40,321 bases of DNA. Origin: Phycisphaerae bacterium. Its GTDB lineage: Bacteria > Planctomycetota > Phycisphaerae > Sedimentisphaerales > Anaerobacaceae. Below the pieces are notes generated by a model. That model did no database searches, was not told the DNA's origin, and was given only the letters and a program-made list of their open reading frames with translations. The stretch covers positions 1 to 40,321 of the forward strand of contig JAUXAL010000035.1 in NCBI GenBank assembly GCA_030619925.1, in the 5' to 3' direction. Numbering within the stretch: position 1 is the first letter of the stretch; the number at the start of each line of letters is the position of its first letter. Of the stretch, positions 1 to 7,726 are shown in pieces. The position numbers and the translations under genes were made by a program.

Positions 1-25
1 TATATCGGGAAGGCCAAGGCGGCAG

Positions 26-76
26 GCCAAAAATGCTCGGAGGCGTGGTTTTCTCCACGTTGAGAACGTTTTTGGC
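26..76. repeat. Imperfect inverted repeat downstream of the FG-GAP operon
   Basis: The outer arms GCCAAAAA and TTTTTGGC and the inner arms GTGG and CCAC fold into an imperfect hairpin about 60 bp beyond the last stop codon of the minus-strand operon. No T-run follows on either strand, so it is not a convincing intrinsic terminator. The rest of 1-138 shows no gene I can support; short open frames run off the left edge but have no recognisable content. Confidence 0.4.
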
Positions 77-138
77 TGACAACGCAGGCATCGGGCTTTG
101 CAGCCGGCCGCAATAGAGCGGGTTATTTGGATAGGCTC

Positions 139-1527
139 TTAATCTTGTTTATTTGCAAGCTGTCGTACACATTCCGTGGAGAAAAACTCAAGAGTTATCC
201 AAGAATCCCTCTCAGCAACTATTCTTCGGTCTTCACACAGCCGGCTCATCCCACCCAAGCTGAGCGGTGCGATAGTGGCCGAAGGTAAGTCACCTTTTCT
301 GCTCGAGAGATGGACCCAGGTCCCGGATTTGTTTTCCCACATCTCGATGGGCTGATAACCGCCGCTCCAGTTTGCACCTATGATGTCTATATCGCCGTCG
401 TTTCCAATATCCGCTGCGCGGATGAAGTGTGACCCTCTGGAAGATATGGTCTGCTTTCTCCAGGATGAACCGTTTGCGCGATTTATATAAACAGCTACTT
501 CGTCGGGGTCGGCCCCCTGGTGCATTTCCGCTGACACCACATCTATTGCGCCATCGCCGTTAAGATCGGCGGTTACCAATCCGTGAATAACGCATTCGAC
601 CGGTTCGGCGATGATATGTTCAGCCCAATTTTCCTTCTTGGGGTCGGACGGTGCTTCGAACCAGGACATCTTGTAAAAGTTCCCCTTCAGTTCGGATGGG
701 GAAAGAACTACGTCCGGCAGGGCGTCACCGTTGATGTCGGCTATCTGTACCGTTGCACTTGGATGCCAGTGGGCAAACCGATGTGCAGTCCAGGGACCGT
801 TGACTATATCTTGGGTATTTTCAAACCAGATGCCGCCGATAACGATGTCGAGGTCGGCGTCCTTATCGATATCGCCCAGAGCGATGCTTTCTCCATGAGG
901 ACAATCGATGACCCTTTCAGTCCAGGTGTCGGTTCCATCCGCCGTAAGGCGTCCTGTGGACTGACGCCATATATGGATTTTGTTGCCTGCTTTATGGCCG
1001 AACTCGGACTGATCTCGCGTGATAATGTCCAAGTCTCCATCACCGTCCAGGTCGCCAAGCTCTATATCATGGGTCGGGTGATTGGCAATCTTATGTGCTT
1101 TCCAAATCTTCTTAGCCGGATCATCATGAGGTCGTGGGTTTTCGTACCATATCAAACCTCCCATGACAACGTCCAAATCACCATCGCCATCCACGTCCCC
1201 GAGTTCTCCATCAACGGTTTTGTATCCGCCTTCAGCGATGATGGCTTTGGACCAGGTTGGATACGAATACCATACCAGAGGACCCTTACGCCCCCCAATA
1301 ATGATGTCTAAGAATCCGTCGCCGTTGATATCTCCGACTATCTTCGCCCAGGGGTCTTTCGGCCCTTCGCTGTCTATAACCACATGACGAAACGGTATAT
1401 CAGCGGCCATCGAAAATGAGGAGCTCTCCGTAAGGAGTCCTTCGGACAACAACAGTAAGACCCCAATTCCTGCTGCGATTTTATGGGTTAACCCGACGTG
1501 GGTTGGGCGGGTTAATGTTGGATTCAT
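139..1527 (-). CDS. Secreted FG-GAP/VCBS repeat protein (1)
   Basis: This 462-residue protein starts with a basic, hydrophobic signal-peptide-like stretch (residues 1-42), so export is likely. The rest is built from about seven FG-GAP/VCBS repeats, each with a calcium-binding loop of the form D-x-D/N-G-D-x-x-x-D (for example GDINGDGFLD and GDVDGDGDLD). Such repeats form beta-propeller blades as in integrin alpha chains and are common in secreted planctomycete proteins, where the ligand is usually unknown. It is the last gene of the operon, and its ATG overlaps the stop of the preceding FG-GAP gene by 4 bp (ATGA), suggesting translational coupling. No catalytic domain is visible. Function is unassigned; binding of carbohydrate or a surface partner is an inference. 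Confidence 0.85.
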   Translation of the reverse strand: MNPTLTRPTHVGLTHKIAAGIGVLLLLSEGLLTESSSFSMAADIPFRHVVIDSEGPKDPWAKIVGDINGDGFLDIIIGGRKGPLVWYSYPTWSKAIIAEGGYKTVDGELGDVDGDGDLDVVMGGLIWYENPRPHDDPAKKIWKAHKIANHPTHDIELGDLDGDGDLDIITRDQSEFGHKAGNKIHIWRQSTGRLTADGTDTWTERVIDCPHGESIALGDIDKDADLDIVIGGIWFENTQDIVNGPWTAHRFAHWHPSATVQIADINGDALPDVVLSPSELKGNFYKMSWFEAPSDPKKENWAEHIIAEPVECVIHGLVTADLNGDGAIDVVSAEMHQGADPDEVAVYINRANGSSWRKQTISSRGSHFIRAADIGNDGDIDIIGANWSGGYQPIEMWENKSGTWVHLSSRKGDLPSATIAPLSLGGMSRLCEDRRIVAERDSWITLEFFSTECVRQLANKQD

Positions 1528-3920
1528 TTTTTGCGCCCCTTTCCATTATCATTACGCCATAAGTGAAGGAATTTGTAATTGTCCCAGGCAACACTGACAA
1601 TATCCAGATCGCCGTCATTATCCATATCTGCTACCCTGGCGCCGAGATGGCTTTCTTTGCCGCGGTCGGCAAAGTGCTCGGTGAAGTTTCCTTTACTATC
1701 GTTTTCAAAGATTTGCAGTCGGAATTTACCCTTGGGGCCTTTGTGTTCGCATGTAATGATGTCGAGGTCACCATCTCTGTCCATATCGGCCACATCCAGA
1801 TTATTAAGGGAGTATTCCGTAACAACGATATGTTTTTTCCAGGTCTGGCTCTTTGGATAACGGGGTTGCTCGAACCAATACAGACTGGCGTCGGGGTCGG
1901 GGCCGGGATACCGTTCCTCGGAGACCACGACATCAAGACGTGAATCACCATTTATTTCGGCAATAACGATACGGTCGGGTGCAAAAGCGGTTTGGCTAAC
2001 AAGATGGCCTTTCCAGTCGGCACTGCCGTTGCCGGGGTTTTCATACCATATCACCATAAAGGTTTCTCCCTCTTTTTTACCGGTTGCGATGTCAATGTCG
2101 CCATCGCCATCAATGTCACCCACACCGATACCTTCGTCCATAGTTTCGGAGGCGATTCTGGTTTTAGGCCAGTTTCCGTTCTCGGGATTGCCAGGAATCT
2201 GGAAATAGTAGATGCCATCGCCGCAGGCGAGTATGATTTCAGGTTTCCCTCCCGGTATGATTTGCCCTAACATATAGCCCTGACCATTGACATGACCGGT
2301 TTTGGGTAATGTGCCGATTTTTTTCGCTTTCCAGGAATTGCCCGGTCTGTCTTCGGCTTCGAGCCAATATACATCCGGCAGGGCTTCGGCGATAGCATCA
2401 GCAAAAGAATCACCATCAACATCGACAACGAGCATAGCGTCCACATTGATACTGAAGGTGATGCGCTGCCATCTGCCGCTCATATTGCCGCCGGGATTAC
2501 GGTAGAAATAACGCCCGGCGATAATGTCCTTGTATCCGTCACCGGTGACATCCGCCATAGCCAGTCCGAAGTACTTTAGCCAATTCGGCTCATCCCAGTC
2601 ACCCCATTTGCCTCGCTTATTATCAACCTCGATATAGGTCCAATCATCCAAGATAGGTTTATTCCAGTTTGGATCCGCTCCGGCTTCAGGTTCATTGTAT
2701 TTTACCATTAAAACCATACCGGGCCACTGGACCTCAATACCGTGGTGCGTAGTCGTGCTGTGAGAGTATAGAGTATTCGTACCGGACTTGATTAGATTCA
2801 GCGGGACGTCGAACTCGTCATAGCTTAAATCATGGTTTTTACCGACCCTGGTGACAACCTTTTTGTCGTTTATTCCGATTTCATCCGCTGCCACTCCGTT
2901 CCATGTGGCCATAATGATTTTCGCGGCAACGGCCTTGCTTAAGTCATCATCTATATCGGTTTTACACTTGTGCGTATTGCCCACGCGAGTTGACCACCTC
3001 TTGGGAACGTCATACGGCTTGTACATCCTGACCGTTCTGTCGCGAACAAGATGGATATCTTCCACGGGTGATGTCATATAACACATTCCGGCAGCATCAA
3101 CGATTCGAGCCATTATCTTGATGGGCCGGTCCTGAGTGGGTACCCAGGAATTGTCCCATATCACTTCGTAGGGCTTTTTGGCAGCAGTGCCAATATGACT
3201 TTTTATTTCGTTGTATAGATAACGATAGTGCCACTGATGATAATTCCCATCGCCTTCCCAGTTGAAATCTTCATAGAAACCGATGAAATCAACCTGCTTA
3301 ATCGGATTAGGACCTGTGGCCCTGGCTTCGAGAACGGGTGAGTCTCCGATAGTCGAACCGCAAGATGGTTTTGTAATCGTGCCGGCCGGATGGGGCCTGG
3401 AACTGTTATAGTAAATCCTGAACGTTACGCCGTAAAGAATCCACTGGGGCCACCGCCCGCCCAATGATGTGCCTGGGCTGCATGTAAATTCAAACGTGTT
3501 ATTTCCCTGCCGCAAATACTCCGTAGGAATCCGGACGCAAGGATAGCGCATATACTGGTATTCCGAATTCGGCGGACCTTGCCCTGCCTTGCCTGGAATA
3601 AGGGATGATTCAGGAATGGGTATCCAGGGATTTGCATTAATACGGATTTTTTTGTCCACAGTTCCGCCGTGGCATAGCAGCATTTCGATGTACGCTTCGA
3701 CTTTGTCGGCTCGTTGGCGAAGGTCATCGATGCGAATGGTGTTTACGGAATTGGGCAGAAATTCTTTTGCCCCTTCGGCTGTTGCCTCCGGACCGGTTAC
3801 ACGCTGCCATTTTCCATCAGGCCGCCACTTATATTCGCGAAAAACATCTCCGGGTTCAGGCTCTGCCCAAGCCATAGAAGCCATCCACAAAAGTATGATA
3901 ATTATTAAAATTCGCTTCAT
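1524..3920 (-). CDS. Large secreted FG-GAP/VCBS repeat protein (2) with N-terminal beta-sandwich-like region
   Basis: The protein has about 798 residues from the preferred start. An upstream in-frame ATG at 3950 exists, but AAAGGA lies 6-8 nt before the ATG at 3920, and this start gives a clean signal peptide (MKRILIIIILLWMASMAWA). About 400 residues of non-repeat sequence follow, rich in W, Y and G and looking like beta-sandwich modules. The C-terminal half carries at least six FG-GAP calcium loops (GDVTGDGYKD-type, VDVDGDSFAD, GDIDGDGDID, MDRDGDLD, MDNDGDLD). It lies 61 bp after the isomerase gene and overlaps the next FG-GAP gene by 4 bp. The N-terminal half could bind or act on carbohydrate, but I see no recognisable active site. 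Confidence 0.85.
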   Translation of the reverse strand: MKRILIIIILLWMASMAWAEPEPGDVFREYKWRPDGKWQRVTGPEATAEGAKEFLPNSVNTIRIDDLRQRADKVEAYIEMLLCHGGTVDKKIRINANPWIPIPESSLIPGKAGQGPPNSEYQYMRYPCVRIPTEYLRQGNNTFEFTCSPGTSLGGRWPQWILYGVTFRIYYNSSRPHPAGTITKPSCGSTIGDSPVLEARATGPNPIKQVDFIGFYEDFNWEGDGNYHQWHYRYLYNEIKSHIGTAAKKPYEVIWDNSWVPTQDRPIKIMARIVDAAGMCYMTSPVEDIHLVRDRTVRMYKPYDVPKRWSTRVGNTHKCKTDIDDDLSKAVAAKIIMATWNGVAADEIGINDKKVVTRVGKNHDLSYDEFDVPLNLIKSGTNTLYSHSTTTHHGIEVQWPGMVLMVKYNEPEAGADPNWNKPILDDWTYIEVDNKRGKWGDWDEPNWLKYFGLAMADVTGDGYKDIIAGRYFYRNPGGNMSGRWQRITFSINVDAMLVVDVDGDSFADAIAEALPDVYWLEAEDRPGNSWKAKKIGTLPKTGHVNGQGYMLGQIIPGGKPEIILACGDGIYYFQIPGNPENGNWPKTRIASETMDEGIGVGDIDGDGDIDIATGKKEGETFMVIWYENPGNGSADWKGHLVSQTAFAPDRIVIAEINGDSRLDVVVSEERYPGPDPDASLYWFEQPRYPKSQTWKKHIVVTEYSLNNLDVADMDRDGDLDIITCEHKGPKGKFRLQIFENDSKGNFTEHFADRGKESHLGARVADMDNDGDLDIVSVAWDNYKFLHLWRNDNGKGRKK

Positions 3921-3981
3921 TTGTAATCCTTTCTTATGCGAATCAAACATTGGGACCTTCTATCCTGCTCATAATAACCTC

Positions 3982-4974
3982 CTATTTTGCCTGCCTGATA
4001 CAATCTCGTATAAGTCTGGACATTGCCGGGCCGTCCGTGCCTTTGGCCCGCAATTCTTTGGCTCCCTTTTTGTTCATCAAGTCGACAACGCTTTGTGCAA
4101 GTCTAAGGTTCTCCACAGACAGCTTCATAAAATCTATCGGGTCATCCCGATAGGGGAACAGATCCAGGCCGAACCAGCCGTCGTATGCCATCTGGTCGAG
4201 AACATAGATAATACTCACCAGGCGAATGAAGTTAGCACAGCCGGGCGGAATATCGCAGTCGGCCTGCTGGTCGTTATCGTCGAAATGCGTGTGGAACAGC
4301 TTTTTCGCCCGAAGGACCAGCGAGAACATATCCTCGACATTTTCCTTGGCAATCAAGCTGTGGCCGACATCGATGTTAATTCCGAAGTTCGGGTCATCAA
4401 CCTCCTGAACGATGCTCAGTGCAGCGGCGGTCGTCCCCATCATGATCCAGGAGCGGGGCTCGAATGGTTTGGGTTCTATGCATATTCTTGTGGTGTAGTC
4501 GTTCTTATGAAGATAATTGAGAATCTGACGCACAGAATCCACATAACGGTCATAAAGAGCAACATAGTCCGTTTGCAGAGGAAAATCGTTGCCATCGGTC
4601 GCGGGCCAGAGCACACTGATAGGCACATTGAACCTGGCGCCCATATCCAGTGCCCATTTGACCCGGTCAATTGCAGCAGAGCGTACCTTTGTATCGGTGT
4701 CACCGAGAGCGCCGAACTTGTATTGCCGCTCCGTCCAGGTGTGGCCGCAAAGCTGAACCATCTGAAGATCGTAGTCACTGAGCACTTTTTCAATCTCGTC
4801 GGCATTCTTCTCGTCGATCTCCGTTGGGACGTGAAGCTCAATGCCGTCAATGCCTTCTGTTTCGCCAACCTTCTTGATTCTGTCGATAACTCCGACTTCT
4901 TCTCCGAAACCATTTACGTTAAAGCGGTCGCGCAGATTTGTCATCCCCCATATACCCATGCATATCTTGTTCAT
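3982..4974 (-). CDS. Xylose-isomerase-like TIM-barrel sugar isomerase/epimerase
   Basis: This 330-residue protein belongs to the AP-endonuclease-2/xylose-isomerase-like TIM-barrel superfamily. The segment CIEPKPFEPR (around E167) closely resembles the EPKPNEPR metal-binding motif of xylose isomerase. NIDVGHS (D202, H205) and FHTHFDDND (H228, H230, D232-D235) supply further likely divalent-metal ligands. It probably interconverts an aldose and a ketose, or epimerises a ketose, in the cytoplasm; the substrate cannot be read from sequence. The start is supported by GAGGAG 6 nt before the ATG. It lies 23 bp after the PfkB kinase gene, so isomerisation followed by phosphorylation is a natural reading. 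It is shorter than classical XylA (about 390-440 residues) and is unlikely to be orthologous. Confidence 0.85.
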   Translation of the reverse strand: MNKICMGIWGMTNLRDRFNVNGFGEEVGVIDRIKKVGETEGIDGIELHVPTEIDEKNADEIEKVLSDYDLQMVQLCGHTWTERQYKFGALGDTDTKVRSAAIDRVKWALDMGARFNVPISVLWPATDGNDFPLQTDYVALYDRYVDSVRQILNYLHKNDYTTRICIEPKPFEPRSWIMMGTTAAALSIVQEVDDPNFGINIDVGHSLIAKENVEDMFSLVLRAKKLFHTHFDDNDQQADCDIPPGCANFIRLVSIIYVLDQMAYDGWFGLDLFPYRDDPIDFMKLSVENLRLAQSVVDLMNKKGAKELRAKGTDGPAMSRLIRDCIRQAK

Positions 4975-4997
4975 TTTGGTCTCCTCATATATTCAAA

Positions 4998-5942
4998 TTA
5001 GGAGCTTGTAAATGCTTTCAAATCAGGATGGACAGCGCGTTGACGGTCCTGATTACAAAACCTCTCTATCTCATCCAGCGTCACTAATGATGTCGCGCCT
5101 TCCTTCGCAGCGACCAGCGCGCCTAATACATTGCCGAACTCACATGCCTCTGCGACCGACGCCCCTTGTAAAAGTTTATGCACGAACCCCGCTGAAAAGG
5201 CATCTCCGGAGCCGAGTGAATCCACGAGCGACACTTTATATCCTGGAACATAGACTTCTTGACCATTGTCTGAAAACGCAAAAGCCCCGCTTTCGCCGAG
5301 GGTCACCAGACAATATTTAAGAGACCATTTACTTGATACTTCTTGGCAGAATTCCGGAAGACTTCGGTGTGCGATGCCCAGCATGTCGCCAAGCTGGTGA
5401 GCCTCCTCTTCGTTCAATTTGAGAACATCTGCTTTCTGAAGTGAGGACGTCACAGTCTCTAAATTATAGCACTCTTTTCGCAGGTTTATATCCAGAAATT
5501 TGAGGCTCTTATTCGAGTTTTCCAGAAGCTGCTCAATGGTCTTGCGTGCTTTTCCGGATCTTTGGGACAAAGTTCCAAAGCACAGGCAATCGGCCGCTAA
5601 TGCAACCTCAAGCAGCTCATCAGTCAGTTCAATCTGGTCATACGCAACCTTTGGCGTGATGAAGTAGTCCGGGTTGTTCTGTTCGTCGAAACTGACCTCA
5701 ACCGTACCTGTGAGTAGTTTTTCATCCCACTGGATAAACCTCGTATCCAAACCCAGTCGAACGATTTGGTCGTGTGCTTTGTGGCCGAGCTCATCCCGGC
5801 CGAGCCGGCTTATCATAAGACCCATATCGCCGAGCGAATTCGCCCGGTAGGCGAAATTAAACGGGGCCCCGCCGAGGACCGTACACGAAGGTAGTATATC
5901 CCAGAGTACTTCACCGAAGGCAAGTATCGTCTTTTTCATCAT
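4998..5942 (-). CDS. PfkB-family carbohydrate kinase (fructokinase-like)
   Basis: This 314-residue ribokinase/PfkB-fold kinase is expected to phosphorylate a sugar, probably a ketose, using ATP. The N-terminal GEVLWDILP and GGAPFNFA motifs match bacterial fructokinases and supply sugar-binding residues. The C-terminal catalytic motif reads DSLGSGDAF where the family usually has D-T-x-G-A-G-D-A-F; the catalytic aspartate and anion-hole glycines are kept, with T-to-S and A-to-S changes. Its ATG overlaps the stop of the upstream phosphatase gene (ATGA, 4 bp). In the operon it sits between phosphatase and isomerase. The likely product is a ketose phosphate for the aldolase; the exact sugar is unknown. 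Confidence 0.9.
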   Translation of the reverse strand: MMKKTILAFGEVLWDILPSCTVLGGAPFNFAYRANSLGDMGLMISRLGRDELGHKAHDQIVRLGLDTRFIQWDEKLLTGTVEVSFDEQNNPDYFITPKVAYDQIELTDELLEVALAADCLCFGTLSQRSGKARKTIEQLLENSNKSLKFLDINLRKECYNLETVTSSLQKADVLKLNEEEAHQLGDMLGIAHRSLPEFCQEVSSKWSLKYCLVTLGESGAFAFSDNGQEVYVPGYKVSLVDSLGSGDAFSAGFVHKLLQGASVAEACEFGNVLGALVAAKEGATSLVTLDEIERFCNQDRQRAVHPDLKAFTSS

Positions 5943-6667
5943 TTACTTTGGCGCCTTTTCCCAACGATATTTCTGATAGCCTCCAGAGTCACCTGGACGT
6001 TCGGCGGGTCGCCGAGTTCGGAGACCACAAGGTCTGCCTCTGTAAAATCCTCATCTTTTGTGTAGCCGTTTGTTGTGATAACGCAATACATGCCTGCGGC
6101 TTTCGCCGCGAGCAGACCATTACGGTTGTCTTCTATCACAACACACTCGGATGGTTCAAGCCTCAGTCTCTCTGAAGCCAGGTTGTATATTTCAGGGTCG
6201 GGTTTTTTCTTTGACACAACATCTCCGGCTAAAATCGCACTGAAGCGAGCCTTTCGTTTGGAACCGAGCAGCTTCTCTGCTACGAGATTGACAGCCCGCT
6301 CGTGGGAGGTAGAGCAAACGGCCAAAGTGACATCCGCGGCAATAGCCTCGTCTACAAGTCTTGCCACGCCGGGACGCAAAGGTAGTTCTCCTGATTCAAT
6401 GATTTGTATAAAGAAGTCCGTTTTGAGTTTATGCAGCTCTTTGATAAAGGCGTCCTTATCCTCAACGTCGCCGGGCCAACCATGGCTGTCGAAGTAGTGT
6501 CTCATGCGTTCTTTGCCGCCGGAAACTTCTAACAGTTTTCCGTACAGTTCAACACCCCACTCTGTCGCGCATCCTTTTTTCTCAAATGCCTTGTTGAAAG
6601 CAACTCTGTGCCCATCCCGTTCGGTATCAGCCAGAACGCCGTCACAATCGAAAATAATGGCTTTCAT
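5939..6667 (-). CDS. cbbY: HAD phosphatase of the CbbY (xylulose-1,5-bisphosphatase) type
   Basis: This 242-residue haloacid-dehalogenase hydrolase has motif I FDCDGVLADTERDGH (nucleophile D7, acid/base D9), motif II CSTSHERAV, motif III lysine in KKKPDPEIYNLA and motif IV VIEDNRNG. The sequence after motif I, including RVAFNKAF, LYGKLLE..GGKERM and LPLRPGV, strongly recalls plant and proteobacterial CbbY, which removes the 1-phosphate from xylulose-1,5-bisphosphate. Beta-phosphoglucomutase-like HADs are the alternative. The start has a strong AAGGAGG 5 nt upstream. No RuBisCO or Calvin-cycle gene is nearby, so it more likely cleans up or makes a sugar phosphate in this operon. It overlaps the kinase gene by 4 bp. 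Confidence 0.85.
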   Translation of the reverse strand: MKAIIFDCDGVLADTERDGHRVAFNKAFEKKGCATEWGVELYGKLLEVSGGKERMRHYFDSHGWPGDVEDKDAFIKELHKLKTDFFIQIIESGELPLRPGVARLVDEAIAADVTLAVCSTSHERAVNLVAEKLLGSKRKARFSAILAGDVVSKKKPDPEIYNLASERLRLEPSECVVIEDNRNGLLAAKAAGMYCVITTNGYTKDEDFTEADLVVSELGDPPNVQVTLEAIRNIVGKRRQSK

Positions 6668-6795
6668 TACAGCCTCCTTTGTTTCATCTGTGGCAGGCCA
6701 GCAGCGCGGGCCATGATCCCGTTTTTATGTCTTGTTTCACCTGCGGCATGACGATTGCTTTGGGCATTGCGTATTCTCCTCTGCCTGCACTTATG

Positions 6796-6821
6796 TTTGC
6801 CTGCGCAGGTAAACGCAGGCA
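6796..6821. repeat. Overlapping short palindromes between aldolase and phosphatase genes
   Basis: TGCCTGCG (6798-6805) pairs perfectly with CGCAGGCA (6814-6821) across an 8-nt loop. The overlapping segment 6796-6813 is itself a near-perfect palindrome centred on GCGC. It lies just past the aldolase stop codon inside a 160-bp gap that holds nothing else I can name. It could be a REP-like element or an attenuator/processing site within the operon message. Confidence 0.55.
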
Positions 6822-6827
6822 TGGGTG

Positions 6828-7694
6828 TCAGGCCTTTCCTGCGCTGCCGAACAGCTTCATTTTCTCAATAATGCCCGCTTTAAGCTTATTGAACTGAGCA
6901 TCAATGACTTTCAGCGGGTTGTACTGCGTGTTGTGCGCCTCGTGGTAAGCGACAAATCCGTCGATGAACGCATACTTGAGCTGAGTCGATATGTTTACCT
7001 TCGCACAACCAAGCGAAATACACTTCTTGAATACGTTATCTGCAAGCCCTGTCCCACCGTGCAGAGCTATAGGGACAGCCGTCTTTGTTGCGATTTCTTC
7101 GAGCCGGTCGTAAGCAATCCTGGGTTCGCCCTTATAAACTCCGTGAGCGGTCCCAATGGCAGGCGCGAAACAGTCCGGCTTGACTTCCGCACAAAACCTG
7201 ATTGCTTGTTCAGAGTCAGCCAGATGGGCCTGCTGCTCCTTTACGTGGATGTCGTCCTCCACACCCACGATAGCTCCGATCTCGGCTTCAACAGTAACAT
7301 CTTTGGGTCGTGCCATTTGCACGACCTGCCGACTTAATACAAGGTTCTCCTCAAATGGCTTTGCAGAGGCATCAATCATAACCGAGGTCCATCCCGAGTC
7401 GATGCACTCTTTGATAAGGTCTAAGTCCTTGCAGTGGTCAAGGTGCAGAGCAATCGGGCCGGACTTCGGCGGGCTTGATGAGCCGACAAGCTGTCTCACC
7501 CAGGAGATGATGGCCGCGGCGCCCCAGAAGATAACCGTCTTGGCTGATGTTTGAATTATCACCGGAGCGTTTGCTTCCTGTGCAGCCTGGACGACGGCCT
7601 TGGCGGAATTGTAGTCAAGGATATTAAAGGCACCGACAGCGTAGCCCTCAGTGGCGGCCTTACTCAGCATAGCTTTCATATTCTCAAGTGGCAT
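6828..7694 (-). CDS. fba: Class II (zinc) fructose-bisphosphate-type aldolase
   Basis: This 288-residue class II aldolase is of the FbaA/GatY/KbaY type. It cleaves a ketose (bis)phosphate to dihydroxyacetone phosphate and an aldehyde using Zn2+. The motif LHLDHC (H84, D86, H87) carries the catalytic aspartate and first zinc histidine. E136 (EAEIG), H184 (GTAHGVY) and H212 (LHGGTG) complete the metal site, and KVNIST is the phosphate-binding segment. Length is typical of the 280-290-residue subgroup that includes tagatose-bisphosphate aldolases. GGGAGG precedes the ATG. The gene lies between an FG-GAP gene (32 bp upstream) and, after a palindrome-bearing gap, the CbbY-like gene. The substrate is likely the product of the neighbouring isomerase and kinase. 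Confidence 0.9.
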   Translation of the reverse strand: MPLENMKAMLSKAATEGYAVGAFNILDYNSAKAVVQAAQEANAPVIIQTSAKTVIFWGAAAIISWVRQLVGSSSPPKSGPIALHLDHCKDLDLIKECIDSGWTSVMIDASAKPFEENLVLSRQVVQMARPKDVTVEAEIGAIVGVEDDIHVKEQQAHLADSEQAIRFCAEVKPDCFAPAIGTAHGVYKGEPRIAYDRLEEIATKTAVPIALHGGTGLADNVFKKCISLGCAKVNISTQLKYAFIDGFVAYHEAHNTQYNPLKVIDAQFNKLKAGIIEKMKLFGSAGKA

Positions 7695-7726
7695 CGTTTT
7701 TCCTCCCGTCTGATATAACTAAAAAC

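Noticed and set aside
583-1311. Plus-strand open frame of 242 codons opposite FG-GAP protein 1
   Set aside because: It is the mirror of the GAC/GGC-rich calcium-loop codons and has no family signature.
3589-5001. Long plus-strand open frame of 470 codons
   Set aside because: It lies opposite the isomerase and the FG-GAP gene start, has no recognisable motif, and the minus-strand proteins are clear family members with good ribosome-binding sites.
3982-7694. Bacterial microcompartment sugar locus of the planctomycete fucose/rhamnose type
   Set aside because: No shell-protein, aldehyde dehydrogenase or phosphotransacylase gene is present, and the aldolase is FbaA/GatY-like, not fuculose-phosphate aldolase-like.
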